The translations under genes were made by a program, and so were the position numbers. A stretch of 64,000 nucleotides of DNA, from assembly GCA_963818645.1 (NCBI GenBank), contig CAWFTF010000009.1:62001-126000 (forward strand), read 5' to 3'. This DNA comes from Gp6-AA40 sp963818645. GTDB lineage: Bacteria > Acidobacteriota > Vicinamibacteria > Vicinamibacterales > UBA2999. A model generated the notes under the pieces. The model was not told the origin of the DNA. It saw nothing but the letters and a program-made list of their open reading frames with translations, and did not search any database. Positions 10,062 to 18,569 of this stretch are shown one piece after another (the stretch's first letter is position 1; every line of letters starts with the position of its first letter).

Positions 10062-10928
10062 TCAATTCGCCTGGCCGCCGGCGATCTCCAGCAGTTCCTG
10101 CGTGATGGCCCCCTGACGCAGCTTGTTGTAGTGCAGCGTCAGGTCCTTGATCATGGTGTTCGCGTTGTCGGTGGCACTCTTCATCGACACCATGCGTGCG
10201 CTCTGCTCGCTGGCCTTGGCGTTGAGCAGCACGGTGTAGAGGAGCACGTTCAGGTAGTGACCGAACAGGTAGCTGAGAATGTGCTCGGCACTCGGTTCGA
10301 AGCGGAACTCGGTCGCGTCGCTCGCGAGCTCTTCCTCCGGCTCCGCACCAGGCATCCGGATGCCTTTGATTTCGCCGATCGGCAGATACTCGAGTGCCAT
10401 CGCCTCTTGCGTCAGCGTGTTGACGAATCTCGTGGCCACGAGGATGACTTCGTCCACGTCGCCCTTGACGAACAGGTCGCGCGCCATGGCGGCGATCGCC
10501 CGGGCCTCGGCGAATCGCGGCGTGTCCCCATACGGAAAATCGGCGACGAGCTCGCGGCGTGTGCGCGCGACGAACTGCGCGGCCTTGCGACCGGCGGTGA
10601 TGAAGACCGTCGAACGATGATCGTACCGTCCGACCAGTCGAAACAGATTGCTGTTGAGCGCTCCGCACAGACCCTTGTCCGACGACACGAGGATGATCAG
10701 GCGCTTCTTGACCGGGCGCACGTCGAGCAAGGGATGCGTGAAGTCGGCCACGCGCGTGACGGCCCGGCGCTGGATGCGATACACCATGCGGATGAACGGA
10801 CGCACGTCGATTGCCGCCTGCTGTGCCTTGCGCATCTTCGACGCAGCGACCATCTGCATGGCCTTGGTGATCTGCGCCGTGCTCTTGATCGACTTGATGC
10901 GCCGCCGTATCTCGCGTGTGCTGGCCAC
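10062..10928 (-). CDS. atpG: ATP synthase gamma subunit
   Basis: 288 residues. The N-terminal coiled-coil helix (TREIRRRIKSIKSTAQITKA) and the C-terminal helix (SMKSATDNANTMIKDLTLHY) form the rotating shaft of F1, and SDKGLCGALN is a family motif. Begins 4 bases after the atpA stop and ends 16 bases before atpD. Confidence 0.96.
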   Translation of the reverse strand: MASTREIRRRIKSIKSTAQITKAMQMVAASKMRKAQQAAIDVRPFIRMVYRIQRRAVTRVADFTHPLLDVRPVKKRLIILVSSDKGLCGALNSNLFRLVGRYDHRSTVFITAGRKAAQFVARTRRELVADFPYGDTPRFAEARAIAAMARDLFVKGDVDEVILVATRFVNTLTQEAMALEYLPIGEIKGIRMPGAEPEEELASDATEFRFEPSAEHILSYLFGHYLNVLLYTVLLNAKASEQSARMVSMKSATDNANTMIKDLTLHYNKLRQGAITQELLEIAGGQAN

Positions 10929-10932
10929 GGGG

Positions 10933-12465
10933 TCAGCTCCAGAGCGGCTTGAACGCGGCGGCTGCCGCCTTCAACGCGTTCACGAGGTCGTCGCTCAGCG
11001 CCTTCTCGCGGGCGATCTGCTCGAGCAGGCTGGCTTTGGACGTCGTCAGAAACTCGGTCAGTCTGGTCTGAAAGTCCTTGATACGTTCGACCGGAACGTT
11101 GTCCATGTGGCCGTTCTGCACCATCCACAGGATGGCGACCTGGGTCTCGACCGGGATGGGGTTGTATTGCGGCTGGTTGAACAGCTCGATGATCCGCTTG
11201 CCGCGGTCGATCTTGCCCTGCGTGGTCGCGTCGAGGTCTGAACCGAATTGCGCGAACGCCGCCAGCTCGCGGAACTGCGCCAGATCGCCCTTGAGCCGTC
11301 CGGCCACCTGCTTCACGGCTTTCACCTGCGCGGCCGATCCGACTCGCGACACCGACAGGCCAACCGAGATGGCGGGCCGGATGCCTTGATAGAAGAGGTC
11401 CGTTTCGAGATAGATCTGGCCGTCGGTAATCGAGATGACGTTGGTCGGGATGTATGCCGAGACGTCACCCGCCTGCGTTTCGATGATCGGCAGGGCCGTC
11501 AGCGATCCGTTGCCCCACTGCTCTCCGACTCGTGCAGCTCGTTCGAGAAGTCGGCTGTGCAGATAGAACACGTCGCCCGGGTAGGCTTCGCGTCCTGACG
11601 GCCGCTTGAGCACGAGCGACACCTGCCGATACGCGACGGCGTGCTTGGAGAGGTCGTCGTACACGATGAGGGCGTCCATGCCGTTGTCCATGAACCACTC
11701 GCCCATGGCGGCCCCGGCAAACGGCGCCAGGTACTGATTGGTCGCAGAATCGGCGGCGGGGGACGCGACGATGATCGTGTACGGCATCGCGCCAGCCTCT
11801 TCGAGGACGGCGATAAGGCGCGCAATCGTTGACTGCTTCTGTCCGATTGCGACGTAGATGCTGTAGAGCGGACGATAGTCCTTGTCGCCGGCGGCTTCAG
11901 CCTGCCTGTTCAGACGAGCCTGGCTGATGATGGTGTCCACACAGATCGTCGTCTTGCCGGTGGAGCGGTCGCCGATGATCAACTCGCGCTGACCCCGGCC
12001 GATCGGGATCATCGCGTCGATGGCCATGATGCCGGTCTGCACCGGCTGGCTGACCGGTTTGCGCCGCATGATGCCGGGCGCGATTTTCTCGACCGGGTAC
12101 GCGACATCGCTCACGATCGGACCTTTGCCGTCGATCGGTTCTCCGAGGGTGTTGACGACGCGACCGAGCAGTCCCTTGCCGACCGGGACCTGCAGCAGTT
12201 TGCCCGTGGCACGAACTTCGTCGCCCTCCTCGAGGCTGGTGTACTCGCCGAGGACGATGACGCCAACCTCGGTCTCCTGGAGGCTGAGCGCCAGGCCCGT
12301 GATGCCGTGACCGAAGTCGAGCATCTCGTTCAGCATCACGTCGCCGAGGCCTTCGACCTTGGCAACGCCGTCGCCGATCTCACGGATGACACCGATGTTC
12401 TGCTTGACCGCTGTCGCTTTCGCGCCTGCGATCTGTGCCTCGATGTCCTGTATCAGGTTGGCCAT
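10933..12465 (-). CDS. atpA: ATP synthase alpha subunit
   Basis: 510 residues, the non-catalytic nucleotide-binding F1 subunit. The P-loop GDRSTGKT is at residues 165-172, and the family stretch SVGLSVSRVGSAAQ is present. The start is preceded by a short run of near-repeated GAGGACTGA-type words (12466-12510) that supply several possible Shine-Dalgarno sites (see repeat entry). Downstream spacing to atpG is 4 bases. Confidence 0.97.
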   Translation of the reverse strand: MANLIQDIEAQIAGAKATAVKQNIGVIREIGDGVAKVEGLGDVMLNEMLDFGHGITGLALSLQETEVGVIVLGEYTSLEEGDEVRATGKLLQVPVGKGLLGRVVNTLGEPIDGKGPIVSDVAYPVEKIAPGIMRRKPVSQPVQTGIMAIDAMIPIGRGQRELIIGDRSTGKTTICVDTIISQARLNRQAEAAGDKDYRPLYSIYVAIGQKQSTIARLIAVLEEAGAMPYTIIVASPAADSATNQYLAPFAGAAMGEWFMDNGMDALIVYDDLSKHAVAYRQVSLVLKRPSGREAYPGDVFYLHSRLLERAARVGEQWGNGSLTALPIIETQAGDVSAYIPTNVISITDGQIYLETDLFYQGIRPAISVGLSVSRVGSAAQVKAVKQVAGRLKGDLAQFRELAAFAQFGSDLDATTQGKIDRGKRIIELFNQPQYNPIPVETQVAILWMVQNGHMDNVPVERIKDFQTRLTEFLTTSKASLLEQIAREKALSDDLVNALKAAAAAFKPLWS

Positions 12466-12510
12466 AACTCGGTCCTCAGTCCTCAGTCTTCAGTCCTCGG
12501 TCCCGCTTCA
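12466..12510 (-). repeat. Imperfect GAGGACTGA-type tandem words before atpA
   Basis: Read on the minus strand, the atpH-atpA spacer carries near-repeats of nine to ten bases built on CTGAGGA and CTGAAGA. Each CTGAGGA is also a Shine-Dalgarno-like sequence, and the copy nearest atpA is well placed to serve it. It could be a dispersed low-complexity intergenic family or a translation-tuning leader. Confidence 0.6.
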
Positions 12511-12542
12511 GGCTCCGGGCTCACAACTCATGACTCACGACT

Positions 12543-12935
12543 TCAAAATCTCTCCGAGAGCGCCGTGAGGCGTCCTTTCACACTGCCGTCATAGACGTCG
12601 CTGCCCACCGTGATGCGCACGCCACCGAGCAGCGTCGGGTCGCTCGCGTAGGACATCAGCAGGCCGCGGCCGTACATGCGCGCCAGTTCCGATTCAATCT
12701 GTGCCTGTATTTCTCCGGCGAGCGGGGTTGGGCTCTCGACCTTCGCGCTGTGGGCCTCGCGCCTGAGTCTCACGAGACGCTGGAATCGCGAGAGCACCTT
12801 GAGACCGCCCGGTCTGCCGGCCGCGATGACCTTCTCGACGACCTGACGGACGCGGGCGTCATCGAGCGAGCCGCCGACCACGCACAGCCCGAAAAGCCGC
12901 CTCGCCTCGCGCTGTGTCTGTCTGTTGGTCTTCAT
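12543..12935 (-). CDS. atpH: ATP synthase delta subunit, short form
   Basis: 130 residues against the usual 175-185. The C-terminal domain is normal: SYASDPTLLGGVRITVGSDV and DGSVKGRLTAL match the OSCP/delta signature. The N-terminal six-helix bundle that binds the alpha-subunit tips is reduced to about 60 residues. Position between atpF and atpA fits delta. No frameshift or alternative upstream start explains the shortness: the gene begins 14 bases after the atpF stop. Confidence 0.85.
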   Translation of the reverse strand: MKTNRQTQREARRLFGLCVVGGSLDDARVRQVVEKVIAAGRPGGLKVLSRFQRLVRLRREAHSAKVESPTPLAGEIQAQIESELARMYGRGLLMSYASDPTLLGGVRITVGSDVYDGSVKGRLTALSERF

Positions 12936-12949
12936 TGGCCGTCTTCTTC

Positions 12950-13483
12950 CTAGTGGGCTGCCAGATGCCTGGCAGTCTCCTCGGCCAGACGCCGCTCATC
13001 ATCCGGCGTGAGAACCTTGCCGACGACGGCCGTTGTGGTCTGGACGACGAGACGGCCAACCTCGCGACGCAACTCGGCGAACATGCGCGCGTGTTCCTGC
13101 TCGGCCGCCTCACGCGCCTTGGCCATGATCTGCTCGGCCGTGACAATCGATCGCTGGGCTTCCTGTTCCTGGAGGCGCTTGGCGATATCGCGGGCTTCTG
13201 CGATCAGTCGCGTCGACTGCGCCTGTGCGTCCGCCATCACGCTCTGCCGCTGAGACTCGATGTTGGCGAGGGCGGCGTTGATTTTCTCGGCGTTGGCGAG
13301 GCCCAGTGCGATCTGCTGGCGTCGTGCCTCCAGCATGCGCAGCACCGGCTTGTAGGCCAGCCAATAGAGCGCAGCGCAGACGATCGCGAAGCTGACGAGT
13401 TGCGCCGTCAGGTGCGGCCAGTCCACGCCAAAGGTTCGCGCGATCTTCTCGACCGGCCCGCCGACGGCCTCCTGTTGCAGCAT
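12950..13483 (-). CDS. atpF: ATP synthase b subunit
   Basis: 177 residues from ATG at 13483, just after atpE. One N-terminal membrane helix (LVSFAIVCAALYWLAYKPVL), then a long charged coiled coil rich in Ala, Glu, Arg and Gln, as expected for the peripheral stalk. The open frame extends upstream to 13612, but that extension is antisense-like Ser/Pro-rich sequence overlapping atpE, so I reject it. Confidence 0.92.
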   Translation of the reverse strand: MLQQEAVGGPVEKIARTFGVDWPHLTAQLVSFAIVCAALYWLAYKPVLRMLEARRQQIALGLANAEKINAALANIESQRQSVMADAQAQSTRLIAEARDIAKRLQEQEAQRSIVTAEQIMAKAREAAEQEHARMFAELRREVGRLVVQTTTAVVGKVLTPDDERRLAEETARHLAAH

Positions 13484-13508
13484 CAGTGCAAGCACACGTT
13501 CCCTCCCG

Positions 13509-13700
13509 TCACTGCACGAGGAACAGGGCGTAGAACACGATGGCTTCTGCGAAGGCGATGGCCAGAATCGACTGAACGAGGATCGGCGTGGCCGCGCCGG
13601 GATTTCGCCCAACCGCCTCCGACGCTTTCATTCCGATGAGCCCAACGGCCAGGGCGGCGCCCAGAACCGCAAGAGCGACGTGAAAGTTGCCGGTCAACAT
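13509..13700 (-). CDS. atpE: ATP synthase c subunit
   Basis: 63 residues, a little shorter than most. Two hydrophobic helices join through the polar loop GRNPGAA, and the ion-binding carboxylate is E52 in FAEAIVFY. Aligning back from the loop Arg, the position that is Gln in sodium-type rings is Val here, and no Ser follows the Glu, so this looks proton-type. Sits between atpB and atpF. Confidence 0.94.
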   Translation of the reverse strand: MLTGNFHVALAVLGAALAVGLIGMKASEAVGRNPGAATPILVQSILAIAFAEAIVFYALFLVQ

Positions 13701-13758
13701 GTTCTCTGTTCCTTCCTCGATGGTTCGCCGCGCGTACGAGGCAATCGAGCCTCGTGCA

Positions 13759-14628
13759 TCACTCGTGCGCGGCGGATCCTTCCTCGTGATGCTGGCAAAT
13801 CAGCAGCGTGAATACCGCCGTCAGCAGCATGAACACCAACGCCTGAACCAACCCGACGAGCAATTCCAGAAAGTAGAAGGGGATCTGTACGAGCCAGGCG
13901 ATGTATGGCACCTGCGCCATCGTTTCGAGCATCGTTTCGCCGGCGAAGACGTTTCCGTAGAGTCGAAAGCTGAGCGAGACAGGTCGAAAGAGGATCGAGA
14001 CGACCTCGAGCAGGCCTGCCGCAAAGAACACGACGAACATCAGGAGCTTCAGCACGCCGGTCGTCGAGCCCTTGGGAGCGAACAGCTCCTTGAAGAAGCC
14101 GAGCGGTCCAAGGGCCTGCAGGCCCCAGACGATCCACATGGCGAAGAACGTGAGCGCCATGGCCATCGTCAGGTTGACGTCCGCGTTGGCGCCGCGGAAG
14201 AAGGGCTCCTCGAGCTGAAATCCCTCAGCCGTGTAGTGACCCCAGCCCATCGAGCCGACGCCGGGAATCAGCCCGAACCAGTTGGAGGCGAGGATGAAGA
14301 TGAACACGCTGGCGAAGAACCAGAACGTCCGTTTCGCCAGGTGCGAGCCGAGGAGTCCTTCGAGGAATCCGTACAGGCTTTCGACCAGCCACTCGAGGAA
14401 GTTCTGCGCGCCGTCCGGCACCTCTTTCATGTGCCGCGTCGCCACCTGGGCGAAGATGATGAGCCCGATCGTGACGATCCAGGTGACGACCATCGAGTTG
14501 GTCACCGGGAAACCGAACGGGCGCGCGATCTCCACGGCGCTCTGCGAGAGGCCGTGCTCACCGGCCGCCGAGAGCGTGGTGGACGCCGTCAGCGCGGTCA
14601 CGAAGGTCAGGGAAATCAGCGCTCTCAT
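13759..14628 (-). CDS. atpB: ATP synthase a subunit
   Basis: 289 residues from ATG at 14628, overlapping the upstream gene stop by 4 bases. Several membrane helices; the essential arginine lies in SLSFRLYGNVFAGE, the a-subunit half-channel signature. The N-terminus looks like a cleavable signal (ending LSAAGEHG), seen in some a subunits. The C-terminus ends in a His/Glu-rich tail. Confidence 0.95.
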   Translation of the reverse strand: MRALISLTFVTALTASTTLSAAGEHGLSQSAVEIARPFGFPVTNSMVVTWIVTIGLIIFAQVATRHMKEVPDGAQNFLEWLVESLYGFLEGLLGSHLAKRTFWFFASVFIFILASNWFGLIPGVGSMGWGHYTAEGFQLEEPFFRGANADVNLTMAMALTFFAMWIVWGLQALGPLGFFKELFAPKGSTTGVLKLLMFVVFFAAGLLEVVSILFRPVSLSFRLYGNVFAGETMLETMAQVPYIAWLVQIPFYFLELLVGLVQALVFMLLTAVFTLLICQHHEEGSAAHE

Positions 14629-15280
14629 CCGCCCAGCGCGATCGTGATCGCGACGAGTACCAATCCGAGGCAGACCATGACCAGCCCGGCCCGCCAGCCC
14701 GATCGGCCAGTGTGCGTGCCCAGCGTCCACCCCATCCCGAACAGCATCGCGATGGCGATCGCGTTCGAGGCCCGCATCGCAAACCCGGCCCCCGGAAACA
14801 GCAGGAACGGAAGCGAGATCGGAACCGTCGAGAGAAACACCAGCAGGAAGACGGCGAACGCGCCGGTAAGGTCCCTGCGATTCCACACCGAGTGCTCCGG
14901 CGAGTCGGGTTGTCGCACCAGCCGTTCGCGAAGCTCTTCGACCTCCGAGGGTGTCAGCACCGCCGCGACCGGAGCGGGGAGCGCGTCCAGGATGAGGCGC
15001 TGGCTCAGACTCTGATCGCGGTTCTCGCGAATCGTCCGCAGGATCCGGAGTCCGCGTGCGTGCCCGATGACGCTCGACATCAGATAGAACGCCGCATCCA
15101 CGATCCCCCAGGCGATATTGCATCCGAGCGCGGCCACCAGCACTTCCCGGGTCTCGGCGTGGCCGCCCTCCGCCACGCTGATCGAGCTGGTGAACGTGAG
15201 CACCATGATCACGCCGAACAGAATCTCCGAAATCCGCTCGAGAGGATCGAGAACGGGGACCGGGCGGTAGGGCTGTCCAT
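14625..15280 (-). CDS. VIT/CCC1-like membrane protein heading the atp operon (one frameshift)
   Basis: About 218 residues after correction. The N-terminus reads DPLERISEILFGVIMVLTFT followed by a conserved SVAEGG, as in VIT1/CCC1-type integral membrane proteins. Five hydrophobic segments are visible: two before a charged TPSEVEELRERL segment and three after. The frame from ATG at 15280 (MDSPTARS) joins the family sequence only if one C is added to the G/C run at 15255-15258. Otherwise translation would start at GTG 15212, dropping the conserved helix start. It occupies the place usually held by atpI. Role unknown; metal transport or a Fo assembly aid are both possible. Confidence 0.75.
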
Positions 15281-15303
15281 GTACTCAAGACCGGTGCGTC
15301 GGT

Positions 15304-15320
15304 GAGCACGTCCTGTGCCA
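15304..15320 (-). promoter_or_regulatory. Sigma-54-type promoter candidate for the VIT-atp operon
   Basis: Minus-strand TGGCACAGGACGTGCTC has the invariant GG and GC separated by 10 bases, near the sigma-54 consensus TGGCACG-N4-TTGCW. The predicted start near 15294 lies 14 bases before the ATG at 15280. An almost identical element lies on the other strand at 15506. The core GCAC-N5-GTGC is also a small palindrome, so it could instead be an operator. Confidence 0.5.
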
Positions 15321-15505
15321 CTGTCAGGTCAATTTGCAAACACGAACGATCGCCCGTTTGCCACGTCAATCCACGGTGCCCGAAACGTCAACGGCCTCCG
15401 TCAATCCGGAGTGCCTCCACTCCGTTGGAGCGTTCACCGGGTGCCCACGAAGACCGGTTAGCGAAAATCTCCGCATATGGTGATCACCAAATCAGAGACA
15501 GGCCG

Positions 15506-15522
15506 TGGCACACGATGTGCTC
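15506..15522 (+). promoter_or_regulatory. Sigma-54-type promoter or operator candidate at the regulator gene
   Basis: TGGCACACGATGTGCTC has GG-N10-GC and differs from the minus-strand element at 15304-15320 only inside the five-base spacer. The predicted start near 15532 leaves almost no leader before ATG 15535. It therefore implies leaderless translation, a later start, or an operator rather than a promoter. Confidence 0.4.
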
Positions 15523-15534
15523 GAACCGGCCCGC

Positions 15535-16993
15535 ATGATGACAACAGAGACGTTGGTGTCGGTCGACGCCGTCAGCGGCCGCATCGATCGCCTGGCGGGT
15601 CACGTTGCGTCGGCGGCGGTCGGCCTCGGACCGGACATGGTCGACACCATCATCAGCGACGCGCTGCGGCAGATCTGCGAGGTACTCAAGGCTGAGAGCG
15701 CCACGCTCGAGGGGCTGTCTGAAGAGACACCGAATTCCGGCCCGCGCCGCACGTGGATACGCCACGGGACCACGACCTCGGAGCCGGCGCTGACGATTCC
15801 CGTGGCCGTTTCGGACGGTTCCAATTTCACGCTCTCTCTGGGCGGAGGCGAGCGATCGCCGTGGCCCGCATCGGTCGCCGACGCCCTTCGGGACCTCGCG
15901 CACGTGATCGTGCTCATCGTGCTCCGCGCCCAGCAGATACAGGAACTCGAGCGGGTCAGGTTTTCGCTTTCTCCGTCCGGCCCGTCAACGGCGGCTCGCG
16001 GGTTCGGCGAGAACTGGGACGACGATTTCGAGAACATCATCGGCGACAGCCCGGCGCTCCGATTCGCCATCGCGCGCGTCCAGGAAGTGGCACCGACCGA
16101 TGCGTCGGTCATGCTCCTCGGCGAGACCGGCACGGGCAAGGAGCTCTTCGCGCGGGCGGTCCACAATCGCAGCACCCGTCGCGGCCGCCCGTTCGTCAGC
16201 GTGAACTGCGCGGCGCTCCCGGCCACGCTGATCGAGACCGAGCTCTTCGGCCACGTGCGCGGCGCCTTCACGGGTGCGGTGGCGATGCGCCAGGGGCGTT
16301 TCGAGTTGGCCGACGGCGGCACCCTCTTTCTCGACGAGATCGGCGATCTCCCGCCCGATGTGCAGGCCAAGCTCCTGCGCGTGTTGCAGGAAGGGCAGTT
16401 CGAGCGTGTGGGTGCGTCTCAATCACGCAAGGTTGACGTGCGCATCATCGCGGCGACCCACCACAACCTGGAGGCGGCCATGAAAGAGGGCCGTTTCCGC
16501 GCGGACCTGTATTACCGGCTCAACGTGTTTCCAATCATGTTGCCGCCGCTGCGCGAGCGCCTCGAGGATCTGCCGCGGCTGGTCTGGTACTTCGTCAACC
16601 GCCGGCAGCGCGCGCTCAATCGCAAGTTCACGAGCATCCCGGACAGCGTGTTTGCGGCGCTCGCAGAACGCTCGTGGCCCGGGAACGTTCGAGAACTGGC
16701 CAACGTGATCGAGCGCGCCATGATTCATTCCACCGGCAACACGCTGGTGCTCGACGAAGTGCCGTCACCGCAGCGGTCAGCTGCCCACTCGCGACTCCGG
16801 CACGCTCGAGGAAATGGAGCGTCAGTACGTCGAGGACGCGCTGAGGCGATGCCGCTGGCGGATCAACGGGCGCGGCAACGCGGCGGAGGTCCTGGGGCTG
16901 CATCCGAACACGCTCCGCAATCGCATGAAGAAGTTCGGGATTCAGCGGCCGAAGGGGCCGGTCGCGTTCGACCCCGGACGGTTGTCGGCGTGA
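15535..16993 (+). CDS. Sigma-54-dependent enhancer-binding transcriptional regulator (one frameshift)
   Basis: About 485 residues. Residues 1-150 look like a GAF-type sensory domain. The AAA+ domain has Walker A GETGTGKE (196-203), the sigma-54 contact loop GAFTGA (243-248), Walker B GGTLFLDEIGDL and the SWPGNVREL motif. An extra T at 16777 breaks the frame; removing it gives QLPTRDSGTLEEMERQYVED and a Fis-type HTH (NAAEVLGLHPNTLRNRMKKF) ending at 16993. There is no receiver domain, so the signal is probably a bound small molecule or a partner. GTG 15505 is an alternative start, but ATG 15535 seems better. It is divergent from the atp operon and upstream of the efflux genes. Confidence 0.9.
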
Positions 16994-17113
16994 GGGAATT
17001 GCGATCCTCCCTCGCGGAGATGGTCTCACCGGCGACGGTGAGCGGCGTCATCGTTCATCGCGAATTGGCGGCGAACGGCGCGGTACTGCGATTGCGGTTC
17101 TGAGGCGAACACT

Positions 17114-17380
17114 GTGTGGTGCCGGATACAACTGCGACGCGAAAACGGACGTGTGGTGGTGCATCTGGCGGGACATCTGAGTGGGGCGCAAGTTCCCGAG
17201 CTTCTTGCGTCGTGCGCGGAAGCCGCCAATCCCATCGTCGAACTCGATGAACTTGTCTCGGCTGATGCCGTCGGCCTCGACGCGCTGCAGCGAGTCGAGC
17301 AACAGGGAGCGCAATTCGTGGGACTCCTCGAATATCTGCGGTTCGAACTGGACGCACTGAGACGCAAGCAGCGCACGTAA
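17114..17380 (+). CDS. Small STAS-domain protein
   Basis: 88 residues, resembling a complete STAS/anti-sigma-antagonist fold: N-terminal strands (GRVVVHLAGHLSGAQVPELL), then VELDELVSADAVGLDALQRV with S49 at the usual phosphorylation position before the GL turn. It has a GTG start and lies 17 bases upstream of the RND adaptor gene. It could be a partner of the sigma-54 regulator or of a distant anti-sigma factor; no kinase partner is in the window. Confidence 0.65.
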   Translation: MWCRIQLRRENGRVVVHLAGHLSGAQVPELLASCAEAANPIVELDELVSADAVGLDALQRVEQQGAQFVGLLEYLRFELDALRRKQRT

Positions 17381-17397
17381 AACACGAGGACGAGAGC

Positions 17398-18567
17398 ATG
17401 TGTAGGAACTTAAGAAGAGCGATGTTCGGCGCGGGCGTCGTCGCAATCGCAGCGAGCGTGGCGTGTGAGAAGCCCGCTCCTCCCGCACCGCCGCCGCCCG
17501 AGGTCTATGTCGCGCCTGTCGAGCAGAAAGACGTGCCGGTCTACCTCGAACTGGTTGGCCAGACCGCAGGCTTCCAGGACGTCGAGATTCGCGCGCGCGT
17601 CGAGGGCTATCTCGAGACCATGAATTTCCAGGAGGGCACCTTCGTCAAACAGGGCGACCTTCTTTACACCATCGATCGGAAGCCCCTCGAAGCCATCGTC
17701 GCTGAAGGGAAAGCGGACCAGGCCACCGCCGAGGCACGGCTCTCCCGGGCAACCAACGACGTCACGCGGTATACGCCACTCGTCGCCAAGCAGGCGGTCA
17801 GCAAGCAGGAGCTCGACAACGCTCTGGCCGATCAGGAAGCCTCGCGGTCGCAGGTCGAGGCCGCAAAGGCCACCGTGGAGAAGGCCACGCTGGATCTGAG
17901 CTACACGCGCGTCACCTCGCCAATCAACGGCCTGGTCGGCACCACAAATGTGAAGCCGGGTAACCTGGTCGGACGCGGTGAGAGCACGCTGCTCACGACG
18001 ATCTCGCAGATCGACCCGGTGCTGTTCAAGGTGGGCGTGACCGAAGCGGACTATCTGCGCGTGGCGAGACAGGTGCAGGCTGCCGGCAAGTCGTCAGGCG
18101 GCTCTCGCCAAGGGATCGAGCTGACACTGGCTGACGGCAGTCGGTATCCGCATACCGGCAAGATCAACACCATCGAGCGCGCCGTCGATCCGACGACTGG
18201 CACTCTGGGAATCGAGCTGGCCTTCGCCAACCCGGAGCAGCTCCTGCGGCCGGGCCAATATGGTCGCGTACGCATCCTTCTCGACACCAAGAGAGGCGCG
18301 CTCCTGATTCCGCAGCGCGCCGTACAGGAGCTGCAGAATCTTTACAGCGTCGCCGTCGTGGACGGCAGCGGGAAGGTCGCCTTTCGCAACGTGAAGGTCG
18401 GGCAGCGAGTGGGCCCGCTCTGGGTCATCGAAGATGGGCTCAAGGCGGGAGAGCAGATCGTCGTGGAAGGCCTTCAGCGGATTCAGGACGGCATGACGGT
18501 CTCCGTCAAGCCGGCGCCACCAGCGCCCGCGGAAGCTGCTGCCCCTGCGGCTGTCGAGGCGAAGTAG
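17398..18567 (+). CDS. RND efflux periplasmic adaptor lipoprotein
   Basis: 389 residues. Lipobox SVAC with lipidated C23, then a proline-rich linker. The membrane-fusion-protein plan is clear: lipoyl half-motifs (VEIRARVEGYLETMNFQEG and YTRVTSPINGLVG), a central helical hairpin rich in Ala/Glu/Gln, and beta-barrel and membrane-proximal domains ending with an Ala/Pro tail. AcrA/MexA type. First gene of a three-gene efflux set, 2 bases before the pump gene. Confidence 0.95.
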   Translation: MCRNLRRAMFGAGVVAIAASVACEKPAPPAPPPPEVYVAPVEQKDVPVYLELVGQTAGFQDVEIRARVEGYLETMNFQEGTFVKQGDLLYTIDRKPLEAIVAEGKADQATAEARLSRATNDVTRYTPLVAKQAVSKQELDNALADQEASRSQVEAAKATVEKATLDLSYTRVTSPINGLVGTTNVKPGNLVGRGESTLLTTISQIDPVLFKVGVTEADYLRVARQVQAAGKSSGGSRQGIELTLADGSRYPHTGKINTIERAVDPTTGTLGIELAFANPEQLLRPGQYGRVRILLDTKRGALLIPQRAVQELQNLYSVAVVDGSGKVAFRNVKVGQRVGPLWVIEDGLKAGEQIVVEGLQRIQDGMTVSVKPAPPAPAEAAAPAAVEAK

Positions 18568-18569
18568 TC

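Noticed and set aside
13509..13700. Sodium-type c ring
   Set aside because: The Gln and Ser ligands of sodium rings are replaced by Val and Ala, so a proton ring is more likely.
8225..15280. N-ATPase-type alternative operon
   Set aside because: N-ATPases start with atpD-atpC and carry atpQ/atpR. The order here is the ordinary B-E-F-H-A-G-D-C.
17081..17096. Sigma-54-like box before the STAS gene (CGGTACTGCGATTGCG)
   Set aside because: GG-N10-GC and TTGC fit, but the -24 half is poor and the predicted start leaves only seven bases of leader.
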